In this document: in pieces, positions 53,001 to 62,548 of the stretch
How positions within the stretch are numbered: position 1 is the stretch's first letter
How the letters are laid out: each line of letters begins with the position of its first letter
Assembly (NCBI GenBank): GCA_013215505.1
Contig: JABSQZ010000021.1
Span: 57,413 to 121,412 of the forward strand
Origin: Oceanospirillaceae bacterium
Lineage (GTDB): Bacteria; Pseudomonadota; Gammaproteobacteria; Pseudomonadales; Balneatricaceae
Reading direction: 5' to 3'
DNA length: 64,000 nucleotides
Translations under genes and position numbers: made by a program
The notes under the pieces: generated by a model
What the model was told of the DNA's origin: nothing
The model's input: only the letters and a program-made list of their open reading frames with translations
Databases searched by the model: none

Positions 53001-54476
53001 ATGTCTAACAATTATTTCAATACATTAGCCTTACGCGATCAACTAGAACAGTTGGGTAAGTGCCGTTTCATGCACTTAAACGAATTTACTGAGGGTGTAG
53101 ATGCTCTTAAAGGCAAGAAAATTGTTGTTATTGGCTGTGGTGCTCAAGGTTTAAACCAAGGTCTGAACCTGCGTGACAGTGGTCTGGATGTTTCATATAC
53201 GCTGCGTCAGGCGGCAATCGATGAAAAGCGTCAATCCTGGAAAAATGCCACAGAAAATGGTTTTACTGTCGGTACCTATCAAGAACTTATTCCAACGGCT
53301 GATGTAGTACTAAACCTGACTCCAGACAAGCAGCACACAGCGGTTGTCAATGAAATTATGCCGCTGATGAAACAAGATGCATGCCTGTCTTACTCGCATG
53401 GTTTCAATGTTGTAGAAGAGGGGATGCAGATTCGTCAGGACTTAACTGTGATCATGGTTGCTCCTAAGTGTCCCGGATCAGAAGTACGCGCTGAATATGT
53501 GCGTGGTTTTGGTGTACCTACATTAATTGCAGTCCATGAAAACAACGATCCACTAGGACAGGGCTTAGCACTTGCTAAGGCCTATGCGGTAGGTACTGGT
53601 GGTCACAAGGCCGGCGTCTTGATGTCTTCTTTCATCGCTGAAGTAAAGTCGGACTTAATGGGCGAGCAGACTATCCTTTGCGGAATGTTGCAAACTGGAT
53701 CAATATTGTGCTTTGACAAGATGATAGAAAAAGGTATAGACGCGGGCTACGCTTCTAAGCTAGTTCAATACGGCTGGGAAGTAGTAACAGAAGCACTTAA
53801 GTACGGTGGTGTGACTAATATGTTAGACCGTCTTTCAAACCCTGATAAAATTAAAGCTTTTGACTTAGCTGAAGAATTAAAAGACATCATGCGTCCGCTT
53901 TACAACAAGCATCAAGACGACATTATGGACGGTACATTCTCCAGTGGCATGATGGCTGACTGGGACAACGATGACGTTAAGCTTCTGGGCTGGCGTGCAG
54001 AGACTGCCGAGACCGCTTTTGAAAAGACCGCTGCTGGCGATATGGATATTTCTGAACAAGAATTCTTTGATCACGGCATTCTGATGGTCGCTATGGTTAA
54101 AGCCGGTGTTGAGTTGGCGTTTGAAACTATGACCGCTGCTGGAATCATTGCCGATTCTGCCTATTACGAGTCGCTACATGAGACGCCGCTAATTGCCAAT
54201 ACTATTGCGCGCAAAAAACTTTATGAAATGAATGCAACTATTTCCGATACTGCAGAGTATGGCTGTTACTTATACAACCATGCCTGCCTGCCACTGCTGC
54301 AGGATTTCATGAAGAAGATCGATACCGATGTGATAGGTAAAGGGACTGTAAACGATGATAATGGTGTGGATAACGCCAGATTGATCGAAGTAAATGCTGC
54401 ACTTAGAGCACATCCCGTTGAGCATATCGGCGGTATATTACGCGGCCATATGTCGGATATGAAAGCTATTATCTGA
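53001..54476 (+). CDS. ilvC: Ketol-acid reductoisomerase (class II)
   Basis: 491 residues from the ATG at 53001, the same length and start as E. coli IlvC. GGA at 8 nt upstream; an in-frame ATG at 52995 and earlier frame starts lack conservation. NADPH motif [19 protein letters not shown], then [20 protein letters not shown], and the duplicated C-terminal domains of the class II form. It makes dihydroxy-acids for Val, Ile and Leu. Monocistronic here, followed by a strong terminator. Confidence 0.97.
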   Translation: MSNNYFNTLALRDQLEQLGKCRFMHLNEFTEGVDALKGKKIVVIGCGAQGLNQGLNLRDSGLDVSYTLRQAAIDEKRQSWKNATENGFTVGTYQELIPTADVVLNLTPDKQHTAVVNEIMPLMKQDACLSYSHGFNVVEEGMQIRQDLTVIMVAPKCPGSEVRAEYVRGFGVPTLIAVHENNDPLGQGLALAKAYAVGTGGHKAGVLMSSFIAEVKSDLMGEQTILCGMLQTGSILCFDKMIEKGIDAGYASKLVQYGWEVVTEALKYGGVTNMLDRLSNPDKIKAFDLAEELKDIMRPLYNKHQDDIMDGTFSSGMMADWDNDDVKLLGWRAETAETAFEKTAAGDMDISEQEFFDHGILMVAMVKAGVELAFETMTAAGIIADSAYYESLHETPLIANTIARKKLYEMNATISDTAEYGCYLYNHACLPLLQDFMKKIDTDVIGKGTVNDDNGVDNARLIEVNAALRAHPVEHIGGILRGHMSDMKAII

Positions 54477-54493
54477 TTTTGATCGAACAGTAA

Positions 54494-54520
54494 AAACCAA
54501 GATTTTATCTTGGTTTTTTT
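54494..54520 (+). terminator. Terminator after ilvC
   Basis: AAACCAAGAT-TTT-ATCTTGGTTT followed by TTTT, 18 bp after the stop. Confidence 0.92.
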
Positions 54521-54592
54521 TGGCCTGAATATTGTTGTCGGTTAGCTGCGCAGTTAACTGACACGCTATTAGTTATTGGGATCGAAAGATAC

Positions 54593-56026
54593 ATGAAGAT
54601 TCAGTTACAAAACTGTCAGTTTGATTTTGAACAGCGTTTTCAGTTAAAAGACATCAACTGGCAAATACAAGCGGGTCAGCACTGGGTAATCACCGGGGCG
54701 AATGGCTCAGGTAAGTCGGCGCTGGTGGCTACACTGGCAGGTTTTGGCGATAAAATAGCCGGGACTGTTGAAGGCTTAGTTGAGAGTGTGGCGATAGTCT
54801 CCTTTGAGGCGCAAGCAGCATTGATTGAACGTGAGCGCAAGAAAGATGACGCCGATATACTAGATGTCATAGCAGTGGGCACCGCAGTGCATGAAATATT
54901 GGCTGAAGGCGATGTTAACGCCAGTATAGTCGAAGATCTAGTGGAAAAGTTTGCACTCAAGTATTTGCTGGATCGTCCCTTTAGGGCGCTATCAACAGGT
55001 GAAACCCGCAAAGTATTGTTGATACATGCGCTTGCCACTGAGCCGAAATTGCTGCTGTTGGATGAGCCTTTTGATGGTCTGGACGCAGACACATTGATAA
55101 TGTTACAGCGGTATCTGGCCGAGTTAAGCCACTCGGTTAGCATAGTGATGGTGCTAAATAGGTGTGATGAAATACCGCAATTTATAACCCACCTTGGCTA
55201 TATGCGGGCAGCTACTTTAGCACACAGCGTTGCCAGAGCAGACGAAAGTGCCTACCGGGAGTTGTTTCAGTTACTGCATCTTGAAACCAGCGATTTACAG
55301 ATACCTCCGACCGCTGACAGCTCTGCTAAAGCACTGTTGAATCCGGACCAGCCGCTGGTGGTATTGAATGATATTGGTGTTAAATACGATCAGTTAAAAG
55401 TGTTGGAAAATTTTAACTGGCAAATCGATAGTGGCCAGCACTGGCAGTTATGTGGGCCCAACGGCAGCGGCAAAACAGCTATCCTGTCGCTGATTACCGG
55501 TGATCACCCGCAGTGCTACTCTAATGATATCTTTGTCTTTGGTTTCAACCGCGGCAACGGTGAAAGTATCTGGCAAATTAAACAGTTTATCGGTTATGTC
55601 TCTACCGCGTTGCAGTGGGAATATAGGGTCGGCACTAGCTTGCGAAACGTTATTGTTTCAGGTTTCTACGACAGTATTGGTCTGTACAGTAAAGCGACTG
55701 ATAAACAGCGGAAAATCGCCGATCAGTGGTTGGCGCTATTGGGAATGGAGCAGCGGGCAGATCAGAGCTTCAATAAGTTATCTTTTGGTGACCAGCGGCT
55801 GCTGTTAATTGCCAGGGCTATGGTCAAGCATCCACCGCTGCTGATTTTAGACGAGCCCTGCTTAGGATTAGATGATATCAATCGACAGCTGGTACTGGCG
55901 CTGATTGAGAAAATATGTGCCGCCGGGCTCTGTACAGTGCTCTATGTCAATCACCACAGTGAAGATACCATCGCCGGTATCGAAAATTATAAAAATATTG
56001 AAAAAAACAGCACCAATATTGACTGA
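54593..56026 (+). CDS. ABC-type ATPase, ModF/PhrA-like (two ATPase domains)
   Basis: 477 residues carrying two nucleotide-binding domains and no membrane part. Walker A copies: GANGSGKSAL (about 40) and GPNGSGKTAIL (about 290). Signature motifs LSTGETRKVLL and LSFGDQRLLLI; Walker B LLLLDEPFDGLD and LLILDEPCLGLD. This is the arrangement of the ModF protein encoded near molybdate transporters (and named photorepair protein PhrA in older work), but no mod gene is near, so role is unknown. The second signature (SFGDQ) is non-canonical. Confidence 0.85.
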   Translation: MKIQLQNCQFDFEQRFQLKDINWQIQAGQHWVITGANGSGKSALVATLAGFGDKIAGTVEGLVESVAIVSFEAQAALIERERKKDDADILDVIAVGTAVHEILAEGDVNASIVEDLVEKFALKYLLDRPFRALSTGETRKVLLIHALATEPKLLLLDEPFDGLDADTLIMLQRYLAELSHSVSIVMVLNRCDEIPQFITHLGYMRAATLAHSVARADESAYRELFQLLHLETSDLQIPPTADSSAKALLNPDQPLVVLNDIGVKYDQLKVLENFNWQIDSGQHWQLCGPNGSGKTAILSLITGDHPQCYSNDIFVFGFNRGNGESIWQIKQFIGYVSTALQWEYRVGTSLRNVIVSGFYDSIGLYSKATDKQRKIADQWLALLGMEQRADQSFNKLSFGDQRLLLIARAMVKHPPLLILDEPCLGLDDINRQLVLALIEKICAAGLCTVLYVNHHSEDTIAGIENYKNIEKNSTNID

Positions 56027-56209
56027 ATAATAGTTGTATAAGCCCCGCTGATAGGTCTGTGTGCCAGATTCTGAGGGTTGGAATAATCGCCTTGGGGTTG
56101 TATGCAGCAGGTTAGTTATGTTGTACTTGACTGTGCCCTATAGTGGCAAATAACCTGCTATTTATAGACAGTAACAATTGTTGAACAGTGAATTGATAAG
56201 GATTTTTAA

Positions 56210-56779
56210 ATGGCTAAAATTTTAGCATTTTCAGGCAGTAGCAGAATTGGCTCGAGCAACCAAAAAATGCTCGAAATTGCAGTACAAGGTGCAAGGAGTG
56301 CCGGGGCAGAAGTGACTGTGGTCAATTTAGCTGACTTTAATCTACCACTGTTCAATCAAGACTTAGAGAAAGAAACGTTTCCTGAGGGGGCTCTGGCATT
56401 TAAAAAATTATTGCTCGAACACGATGGCTTGTTAATCGCTTCACCGGAATATAACAGTGCCTATAGCCCGCTGTTAAAAAATGCACTGGACTGGGCGTCG
56501 CGTCCGACAATAGCAAATGAAGCCAGTTTAAGTGCCTATGCAGGCAAGTTTGCTATGATTATGGCGGCTTCTCCCGGTGCTTTAGGGGGAATGCGTGGCT
56601 TAGTAGTTTTGAGGATGTTACTGTCAAATATTAAAGTCAATGTATTGGCCTCGCAAGTTACACTAGGTGGTGCTTTCAGCGCCTTTGATGATAATGGTTC
56701 AATGGTCGACGCTAAAAAGCAGCAGTCAATAGAAGCGCTAGGTCGTCAGTTAGCCAAGCTGTTGGATAGTCAAAGTTAA
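56210..56779 (+). CDS. NADPH-dependent FMN reductase family protein
   Basis: 189 residues with the flavodoxin-like start KILAFSGSSRIGSSNQKMLE (FMN phosphate loop) and ASPEYNSAYSPLLKNALDW, both typical of the NADPH-dependent FMN reductases (SsuE/ArsH type branch). Reduces FMN or other flavin-linked acceptors in the cytoplasm. AAGGA 7 nt before the ATG. Separate from its neighbours. Confidence 0.9.
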   Translation: MAKILAFSGSSRIGSSNQKMLEIAVQGARSAGAEVTVVNLADFNLPLFNQDLEKETFPEGALAFKKLLLEHDGLLIASPEYNSAYSPLLKNALDWASRPTIANEASLSAYAGKFAMIMAASPGALGGMRGLVVLRMLLSNIKVNVLASQVTLGGAFSAFDDNGSMVDAKKQQSIEALGRQLAKLLDSQS

Positions 56780-56849
56780 TACTGCGGTTGATTGGCCGTT
56801 GGCTACTGTTATCCTCTGCCGGTTGAATAACTGCTAGGCCTGTAATTGA

Positions 56850-57956
56850 ATGCTATGCATAGGTAATAAGCAAAAAATGAGCTTCAGTGAAGTACTGTCG
56901 TCAAATAAATTACTGCTGATCGCTTTTCTTAGTGTTGTCATAACTATGTTGTACGTTGGCCTAAAAGACGATGTTCCGAGTAAAAATCAGGTCTACTTCT
57001 CTGAAAATGATGGTGCATTGATATTTGGCGAGCGGGCGCTCGCCTATTCAAAAGACTATTTAGATACTAAGCAGATCGAGCTTTTAAATACTCAGGGCTT
57101 TGAAATCAACTTAATCTTTTCACCGGTCAGCTTTGAAAACAATCACTTCCAGTTTTTATTGCTGCTCTCAGATGGCAATCCAGATCAGCAGTTAATCATT
57201 GCCCAAGTTCGCGATTATATTATTATTATGAATGGCGATGATTATAATCACAGCAGAAACACACCGCGTATCAGAATAAAAATTTCTAATCGATTCAAAG
57301 GCTACCAACAGTTGACACTGCGAGTCGATAAAGAAAATACCAGTTTAAGCTTGTTGGGCTTAGCTAAAGTGACCCGCTCGGCAGGATTAGTGAAGATACC
57401 CTCAGGAACTGCAGGGGTTCGGTTGTTGCTCTCGGCGAATGAAATACTCGATAATAATTGGCGCGGTGCGATCAAATCGCTGTCGATTAGCTCGCTAGCT
57501 GATACTGTTGAAGGGGCTTCGCTGGTCCAGTTCTCCGCGCAAAGTACCCTTTCGGCAAGTGCTAATTCCACTCATTGGCTATTGATTCCAGAGCAGCTGA
57601 CCATGCTCAAGCGGGTAGTGTTAGAGGCTGCCAGCTTTAATATTAACTCGCGAAGTACTCTGCGTGATGTATTAGTAAATTTATTTGGTTTCATTCCCTT
57701 TGGTTTTCTTTTGGCGGCGATCTCACGACATAAAATAAGCTGTCATCGGACAGCTTTTTACCAATACAGAATGTTATTGATAGTTGCTTTTATGGCATCG
57801 CTAACGTTGAGTTTTACGATTGAATACAGCCAATCTTGGTTAATCACCCGGCACTCCAGCCGACAAGATCTGTATTTAAATACTTTAGGTGGGACGGCGG
57901 GCGCAATCATTCTGATAATATACCTTAAACTACGAGCGGTTTTTCGCACCCTTTAA
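56850..57956 (+). CDS. VanZ-like membrane protein with an N-terminal lectin/LamG-like part
   Basis: 368 residues; an in-frame ATG at 56877 may be the real start. One membrane helix near the N-terminus (KLLLIAFLSVVITMLYVGL), a soluble beta-rich region (about 50-225: FEINLIFSPVSFENNHFQFL, then RLLLSANEILDNNWRGAIKS) that looks like a concanavalin-type fold, and a C-terminal VanZ-type region: TLRDVLVNLFGFIPFGFLLA, AFMASLTLSFTIEYSQSWLI, SRQDLYLNTLGGTAGAII. Such fusions occur in exopolysaccharide contexts. Function unknown. Confidence 0.7.
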   Translation: MLCIGNKQKMSFSEVLSSNKLLLIAFLSVVITMLYVGLKDDVPSKNQVYFSENDGALIFGERALAYSKDYLDTKQIELLNTQGFEINLIFSPVSFENNHFQFLLLLSDGNPDQQLIIAQVRDYIIIMNGDDYNHSRNTPRIRIKISNRFKGYQQLTLRVDKENTSLSLLGLAKVTRSAGLVKIPSGTAGVRLLLSANEILDNNWRGAIKSLSISSLADTVEGASLVQFSAQSTLSASANSTHWLLIPEQLTMLKRVVLEAASFNINSRSTLRDVLVNLFGFIPFGFLLAAISRHKISCHRTAFYQYRMLLIVAFMASLTLSFTIEYSQSWLITRHSSRQDLYLNTLGGTAGAIILIIYLKLRAVFRTL

Positions 57957-58007
57957 AGTACTTGCGAATAGCGCTTGTCGATACACCCACAGGTAATAGG
58001 CTGAGCA

Positions 58008-58373
58008 TTAATTCAGTTGCTTTAGTTCCAATATTGCAGCGCTGGGTTTCTTTTCTATGGGTGGATCAAGTGTTTGTGAGCTCGTTAGAAAATAGCTTTC
58101 ACTTGACATATCCGAGATCGTTTCCAGTGAACAGCGCATATCCCAAAAGGTTTCATGCATCATTCTGGAGAGTGCGATACAAGAATGCATGGGGTTACTG
58201 GATAGCTCTCTGCGGCTGTTAATTTGGAATTGCAAGCCAATCAGGCGCTGTTGTCGCTCTGTTGAGGCCGTTTCTATATAGTTGTTTACCAACTCAGTAC
58301 GCAGTGTTTCAAAAGCATCCGGGTCGTCAATGTAGAGGTCTTTTAAGTGATCAAAGCTCGGTAACATAAACAT
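58008..58373 (-). CDS. DUF3135 family protein
   Basis: 121 residues; AGGAGGAG lies 7 nt before the ATG. LPSFDHLKDLYIDDPDAFET and QRLIGLQFQINSRRELSSNPMHSCIALSRMM match the DUF3135 pattern of small gammaproteobacterial proteins. The last 35 residues are variable. Function unknown. Convergent with the VanZ gene. Confidence 0.82.
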   Translation of the reverse strand: MFMLPSFDHLKDLYIDDPDAFETLRTELVNNYIETASTERQQRLIGLQFQINSRRELSSNPMHSCIALSRMMHETFWDMRCSLETISDMSSESYFLTSSQTLDPPIEKKPSAAILELKQLN

Positions 58374-59017
58374 ACAATTTCTCCTCCTTTCGCAAGCTGC
58401 TAAAATTATTTCTCCCGGTGCTTTTTAGCTAAAAGTTGCGAGTTTCTTCTCTATATTCAATCGTTGAAGTTAGATTCACCGATAAGGCCATACAGAACAT
58501 TTTAAGATCATCATGAAACAGTAAAGTCTTAACTGAATATATGATAAATTATAATCACCAGGCAATAGTAAAATACCTACATTATTAGCAGCCGTTTATT
58601 TAACCGCTGGAGAATTGCAGCAAAGTTTGCCGCAGATGTGCACAAAATTGATTGAAACTAATTACTTGATTGGATGACGCCGAGGGCTCAGCAAGTTGCA
58701 GACGCAGAAAAATTAATAAAAATGCGTACAAAAAATCGACGAGAAAAAATTGCAATTAGCAGAATTTGTGCATCAGACAAAGCCAAACTGCTAACACAGG
58801 CGCTAGCAAGCAAGTTTTAAGCTAAAAAGTGTTCTGATCAATTGCATTTTTTCCTTTGATCACCATATCTTAGCTATCATTATAATTTGCGTAATGGGCC
58901 ATTTTTCGAATCGTCGGCCGGCAAATTATACAGAGAATTAAAAAACATTAATTACTTGAACTCTATCAGTAGTTTTTACTCCAAGTTTTCAGATTTATTG
59001 CGTTGAGAGAAAGGATT
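58374..59017. other. AT-rich promoter region before the MoxR operon, no gene
   Basis: About 640 bp between divergent genes. No gene and no strong structure seen. Confidence 0.5.
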
Positions 59018-59986
59018 TTGAATAACACCGATTTAAATGCCAGTTTCATTCAATTACAAAAGTGGCTAAGCGCTGAAATCATTGGTCAGCCGGTATTAGT
59101 ACAGCGGTTATTGATCGCATTGTTAGCGGATGGCCACATACTGGTTGAAGGCGTCCCGGGGGTTGCCAAAACCCGCGCTATCAACTCCCTCTCTAAAGGT
59201 ATAAGTGGTGATTTTCATCGGATTCAATTTACTCCGGATCTGCTGCCCTCCGATGTGACTGGCAGTGATGTTTACCATCCACAGGATGCTAGTTTCTCAT
59301 TTCAGCGCGGGCCTATTTTTCACAACTTAGTACTGGCAGATGAGATCAACCGCGCTCCGGCAAAAGTGCAGTCGGCACTGTTGGAGGCAATGGCCGAGCG
59401 ACAGATCAGTGTCGGTAGCCACACTTATGCGCTACCCGATATTTTTATGGTAATGGCAACGCAAAATCCTCTGGAGCAGGAGGGCACTTACCCGCTACCT
59501 GAAGCCCAATTAGATCGCTTTCTGATGAAAGTCAATGTCGGCTATCCCGATATAAAAGCTGAGCGTGAAATTTTGAAATTAGCCAGAAGCGAAGCCAGCG
59601 GCAATCCAACGGCCAAACCCGAAGTGATGACTGACCAGAAATTACTGGCCGCCAGGCAGCAAGTGTTGGCGGTGCATATGGCAGAGTCGGTTGAAGAGTA
59701 TATAGTGCAGCTAACCATGGCGACCCGTTATCCACAGAGCTATAGCAGCGAGTTACAAAACTGGATAGAGGTCGGGGTTAGCCCGCGAGCGACCATTGCA
59801 CTAGACCGATGTGCCAGAGCTCTGGCCTGGCTTAAGGGCAGAGATTTCGTCACCCCTGAGGACGTGCAGCAAATTATTTTTGATGTTTATCGCCACCGCC
59901 TTATTCTCAGTTTTGAAGCGGAAGCTAATGCTATCAGTGCCGATGATGTCATTGCCAAACTATTAGCTGAAGTAGCGGTAGCCTAG
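59018..59986 (+). CDS. MoxR-type AAA+ ATPase
   Basis: 322 residues from the TTG at 59018 (AAAGGA just upstream, GAGAG at 7 nt; the TTG at 59003 is an alternative). Typical MoxR features: IIGQPVLVQRLLIALLADGH, Walker A GVPGVAKTRA, LLPSDVTGSD, NRAPAKVQSALLEAMAERQI and MATQNPLEQEGTYPLPEAQLDRF. MoxR proteins are chaperone-like ATPases that work with VWA proteins. First gene of a five-gene operon. Confidence 0.93.
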   Translation: MNNTDLNASFIQLQKWLSAEIIGQPVLVQRLLIALLADGHILVEGVPGVAKTRAINSLSKGISGDFHRIQFTPDLLPSDVTGSDVYHPQDASFSFQRGPIFHNLVLADEINRAPAKVQSALLEAMAERQISVGSHTYALPDIFMVMATQNPLEQEGTYPLPEAQLDRFLMKVNVGYPDIKAEREILKLARSEASGNPTAKPEVMTDQKLLAARQQVLAVHMAESVEEYIVQLTMATRYPQSYSSELQNWIEVGVSPRATIALDRCARALAWLKGRDFVTPEDVQQIIFDVYRHRLILSFEAEANAISADDVIAKLLAEVAVA

Positions 59987-60004
59987 CGACACAGGAATGC
60001 TTAG

Positions 60005-60961
60005 ATGAACAGTGCACAGTTATCAGATCTATTTGAGCTTAAAGGTGTGTACCCGCAATTGCAGCAGTTATTGGCATTGGGTAAATATATCCAGCGGATA
60101 GACTTAGACACACAGAGACGCACCAGCCCCAGCGCCGGAAACTGGCAGACCAGAATGCGCGGCAGGGGCCTGGATTTCGCGGAGGTAAGGTTATATCAGC
60201 CTGGCGATGACATACGCAGTATCGACTGGCGAGTGACGGCGAAGACCCAGAAAACCCATACTAGAGTATTCACTCAAGAGCGCGAGCGGCCTATTATACT
60301 GGCGGCTGACTTGCGCTCAGATATGTTTTTTGGATCTGTTAATTGTTTTAAATCGGTGGCTTGTGCAGGAGTGATGAGTGCCCTGGCCTGGGTGGCTCTA
60401 AAGAGCAAAGACAGAGTAGGCGGTTTAGTGATAGGCGATAACAGCCACATAGAATTACGTCCCAAAGCCAGCAGAAAGAGGGTGCTCTCATATATTCGCT
60501 ATTTACAACAGTATGCCCAGCAATTGCATTCGCCAATCTCCACTGACCCTAAGCAAAGTTTGGACCAGCTGTTTGCCAAGTTAAAACAAGTATCCAGACC
60601 GGGTAGTGCTATTTACATTGCCAGTGATTTTCATGATATTGAGACACTCAACAAAGGTCGGTTACTGAAACTCTCGCAACATAGCCAAGTGACATTTATT
60701 GTTATCTCCGATCCTTTAGAATGGCAGTTGCCTTTTACCCATAACTTGTCAGTTACCGATGGTAAAAACAGCAGTATTCTAAACCCAAGTAGAGCCAATC
60801 ATAATTTAATGAAGGCCAGACAAGAGAGTATTGCCGCTTTCTGCAAGCCACTTAATATCGAAATAATAGCGCTTTCAACCGGTGATAATTTACTTGACGT
60901 ATTAGAACAGCGCTTTACCCCGCGTCACTATTTAAGTAAAAAGCTGAGGCCTAGGCTGTGA
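60005..60961 (+). CDS. DUF58 domain protein of the MoxR operon
   Basis: 318 residues with the DUF58 signature RMRGRGLDFAEVRLYQPGDD, then IRSIDWRVTAKTQKTHTRVF and a VWA-like second half (ILAADLRSDMFFGS; SAIYIASDFHD). Almost always next to MoxR. AGGA precedes the ATG. Overlaps the next gene by 4 bp (GTGA), showing coupled translation. Confidence 0.93.
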   Translation: MNSAQLSDLFELKGVYPQLQQLLALGKYIQRIDLDTQRRTSPSAGNWQTRMRGRGLDFAEVRLYQPGDDIRSIDWRVTAKTQKTHTRVFTQERERPIILAADLRSDMFFGSVNCFKSVACAGVMSALAWVALKSKDRVGGLVIGDNSHIELRPKASRKRVLSYIRYLQQYAQQLHSPISTDPKQSLDQLFAKLKQVSRPGSAIYIASDFHDIETLNKGRLLKLSQHSQVTFIVISDPLEWQLPFTHNLSVTDGKNSSILNPSRANHNLMKARQESIAAFCKPLNIEIIALSTGDNLLDVLEQRFTPRHYLSKKLRPRL

Positions 60962-61530
60962 TTAACGCCGAGAATCCGCTGACGCATTTAAAAGCGCTAC
61001 ATTTACCGGAGCCCGTCAGTAGCTGGCCACTGGCTCCGGGTTGGTGGATCTTGTTGCTACTGTTAATACTCGGCGCATTTTGGCTGATTAAAACTGTAGT
61101 GGCAAACATTCGTAAAAATGCTTATCGCCGGGTTGCACACCAGAAGTTACAGCTAATATATCGGCAATACCTGGTTGAGAAAAGTGATCGTCAGCTGTTG
61201 CATAGTCTCAATAAGTTACTCAAGTCCACTGCCATCAATCAGTACCGGGATCAACATTGCAGCCCTCTGTACGGCAGCGACTGGGCGGTTTTTCTGGGGA
61301 GCTGTGTCAAAGCCTCGAGGCAACTCGATTGGCAGGTTTTTCTGTTACTGGAACAAAGTTATGCAAGGCAAGTGTCTGTCAGTGAGCAGCAGCGAAGTGC
61401 TCTGTACCAGGCAACTAAGCTCTGGATATCCAGACATACTGTGCCGTTGAAAAGTGTCGGGGAAGCAGTGCAGTGCAATGCCGCAGTCCCAGAAAACGCA
61501 ACTAAGACGCAGGAGAATAAACTTGTTTAG
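60958..61530 (+). CDS. DUF4381 domain protein of the MoxR operon
   Basis: 190 residues, GTG start overlapping the DUF58 stop. One membrane helix (about 28-48: ILLLLLILGAFWLIKTVV), preceded by PVSSWPLAPGWW, the typical DUF4381 entry, and followed by a helical cytoplasmic part. Usually between DUF58 and BatA. Overlaps the BatA gene by 8 bp. Confidence 0.85.
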   Translation: MINAENPLTHLKALHLPEPVSSWPLAPGWWILLLLLILGAFWLIKTVVANIRKNAYRRVAHQKLQLIYRQYLVEKSDRQLLHSLNKLLKSTAINQYRDQHCSPLYGSDWAVFLGSCVKASRQLDWQVFLLLEQSYARQVSVSEQQRSALYQATKLWISRHTVPLKSVGEAVQCNAAVPENATKTQENKLV

Positions 61531-62548
61531 TTTCCAGTGGCCCTGGCTATTGCTGGCATTTTTCTTGCCACTGCTTGTGTATAAGTTTGTTATACCCGCT
61601 AAACTCAGCCAAAACGCGCTTATGGTTCCATTTTATCAACAGCTTGAAACTACAGCAGGACCACTGCGTTCGCCACAGTGGACAAGATTGAGCTTGCTAC
61701 TAGTGCTCTGGTTACTATTGCTCATCGCTGCTGCTAAACCTGTCTGGCAGGGAGCACCGCAACCCCTGAACACTAGTCCCAGGGATCTTATGTTAGCCGT
61801 TGATATATCCGGTAGCATGGAGACCAAAGATATGCAGCTGGGCCAGAAAATGGTTGATCGCCTGACCGGCATTAAAGTAGTTTTAGACGGTTTTATCAAA
61901 AGACGCAATCAAGATCGAATGGGGCTGATTCTCTTTGCCGACAACGCTTATATCCAAACGCCTTTAACCTTAGACCATAAAGTACTGGCGAATTTTTTAT
62001 CTGAAGCACAAATTGGTTTTGCCGGCCGTAAAACGGCTATTGGTGATGCTATTGGTCTAGCAATAAAGCGGATGCAAAACAGCCCTGAGAAAAGTAAAGT
62101 CTTAGTGTTACTAACGGATGGCGCCAATACCGCTGGTACAGTCACGCCGCTATCTGCCGCTGCTGTGGCCGCTGAGCAAGGGCTGAAAATCTATACTTTA
62201 GGCTTCGGTGCCGATGAGATGTTAGTGAAAAGTTTTTTTGGTGACAGAAGAGTAAATCCATCGATAGACCTGGATGAGCAGAGCTTACAAAAAATTGCCG
62301 ATATGACCGGCGGCAAGTATTTCCGGGCGCGCAGTATCGAGCAACTGGTTGGGATTTATCAGTTACTTGATCAGTTGGAACCACAGCCCATTGATGGAAA
62401 AATAATCGTTCCTCAGCGGGCGTTGTTTTACTGGCCGCTAGGGGTGGCACTCTTGCTGAGCATGCTTTGGGCGCTCCTGCATCTGCTGGTGCAGCACGGC
62501 TTTTTTGCCGCACTAAAGAACACTAAGAAGGTTGATGATGTTAGCTGA
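61523..62548 (+). CDS. batA: VWA-domain protein BatA
   Basis: 341 residues from the TTG at 61523, chosen because AGGAG sits 7 nt upstream and LFSFQWPWLLLAFFLPLLV is the usual BatA start; earlier frame starts fall within the DUF4381 gene. Two N-terminal membrane helices, VWA domain with MIDAS DISGSMETKD (about 92) and LLTDGANTAG, and a C-terminal helix (FYWPLGVALLLSMLWALLH). Membrane protein facing the periplasm; Bat proteins were linked to aerotolerance and envelope stress in Bacteroides and Leptospira. Confidence 0.9.
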   Translation: MFSFQWPWLLLAFFLPLLVYKFVIPAKLSQNALMVPFYQQLETTAGPLRSPQWTRLSLLLVLWLLLLIAAAKPVWQGAPQPLNTSPRDLMLAVDISGSMETKDMQLGQKMVDRLTGIKVVLDGFIKRRNQDRMGLILFADNAYIQTPLTLDHKVLANFLSEAQIGFAGRKTAIGDAIGLAIKRMQNSPEKSKVLVLLTDGANTAGTVTPLSAAAVAAEQGLKIYTLGFGADEMLVKSFFGDRRVNPSIDLDEQSLQKIADMTGGKYFRARSIEQLVGIYQLLDQLEPQPIDGKIIVPQRALFYWPLGVALLLSMLWALLHLLVQHGFFAALKNTKKVDDVS

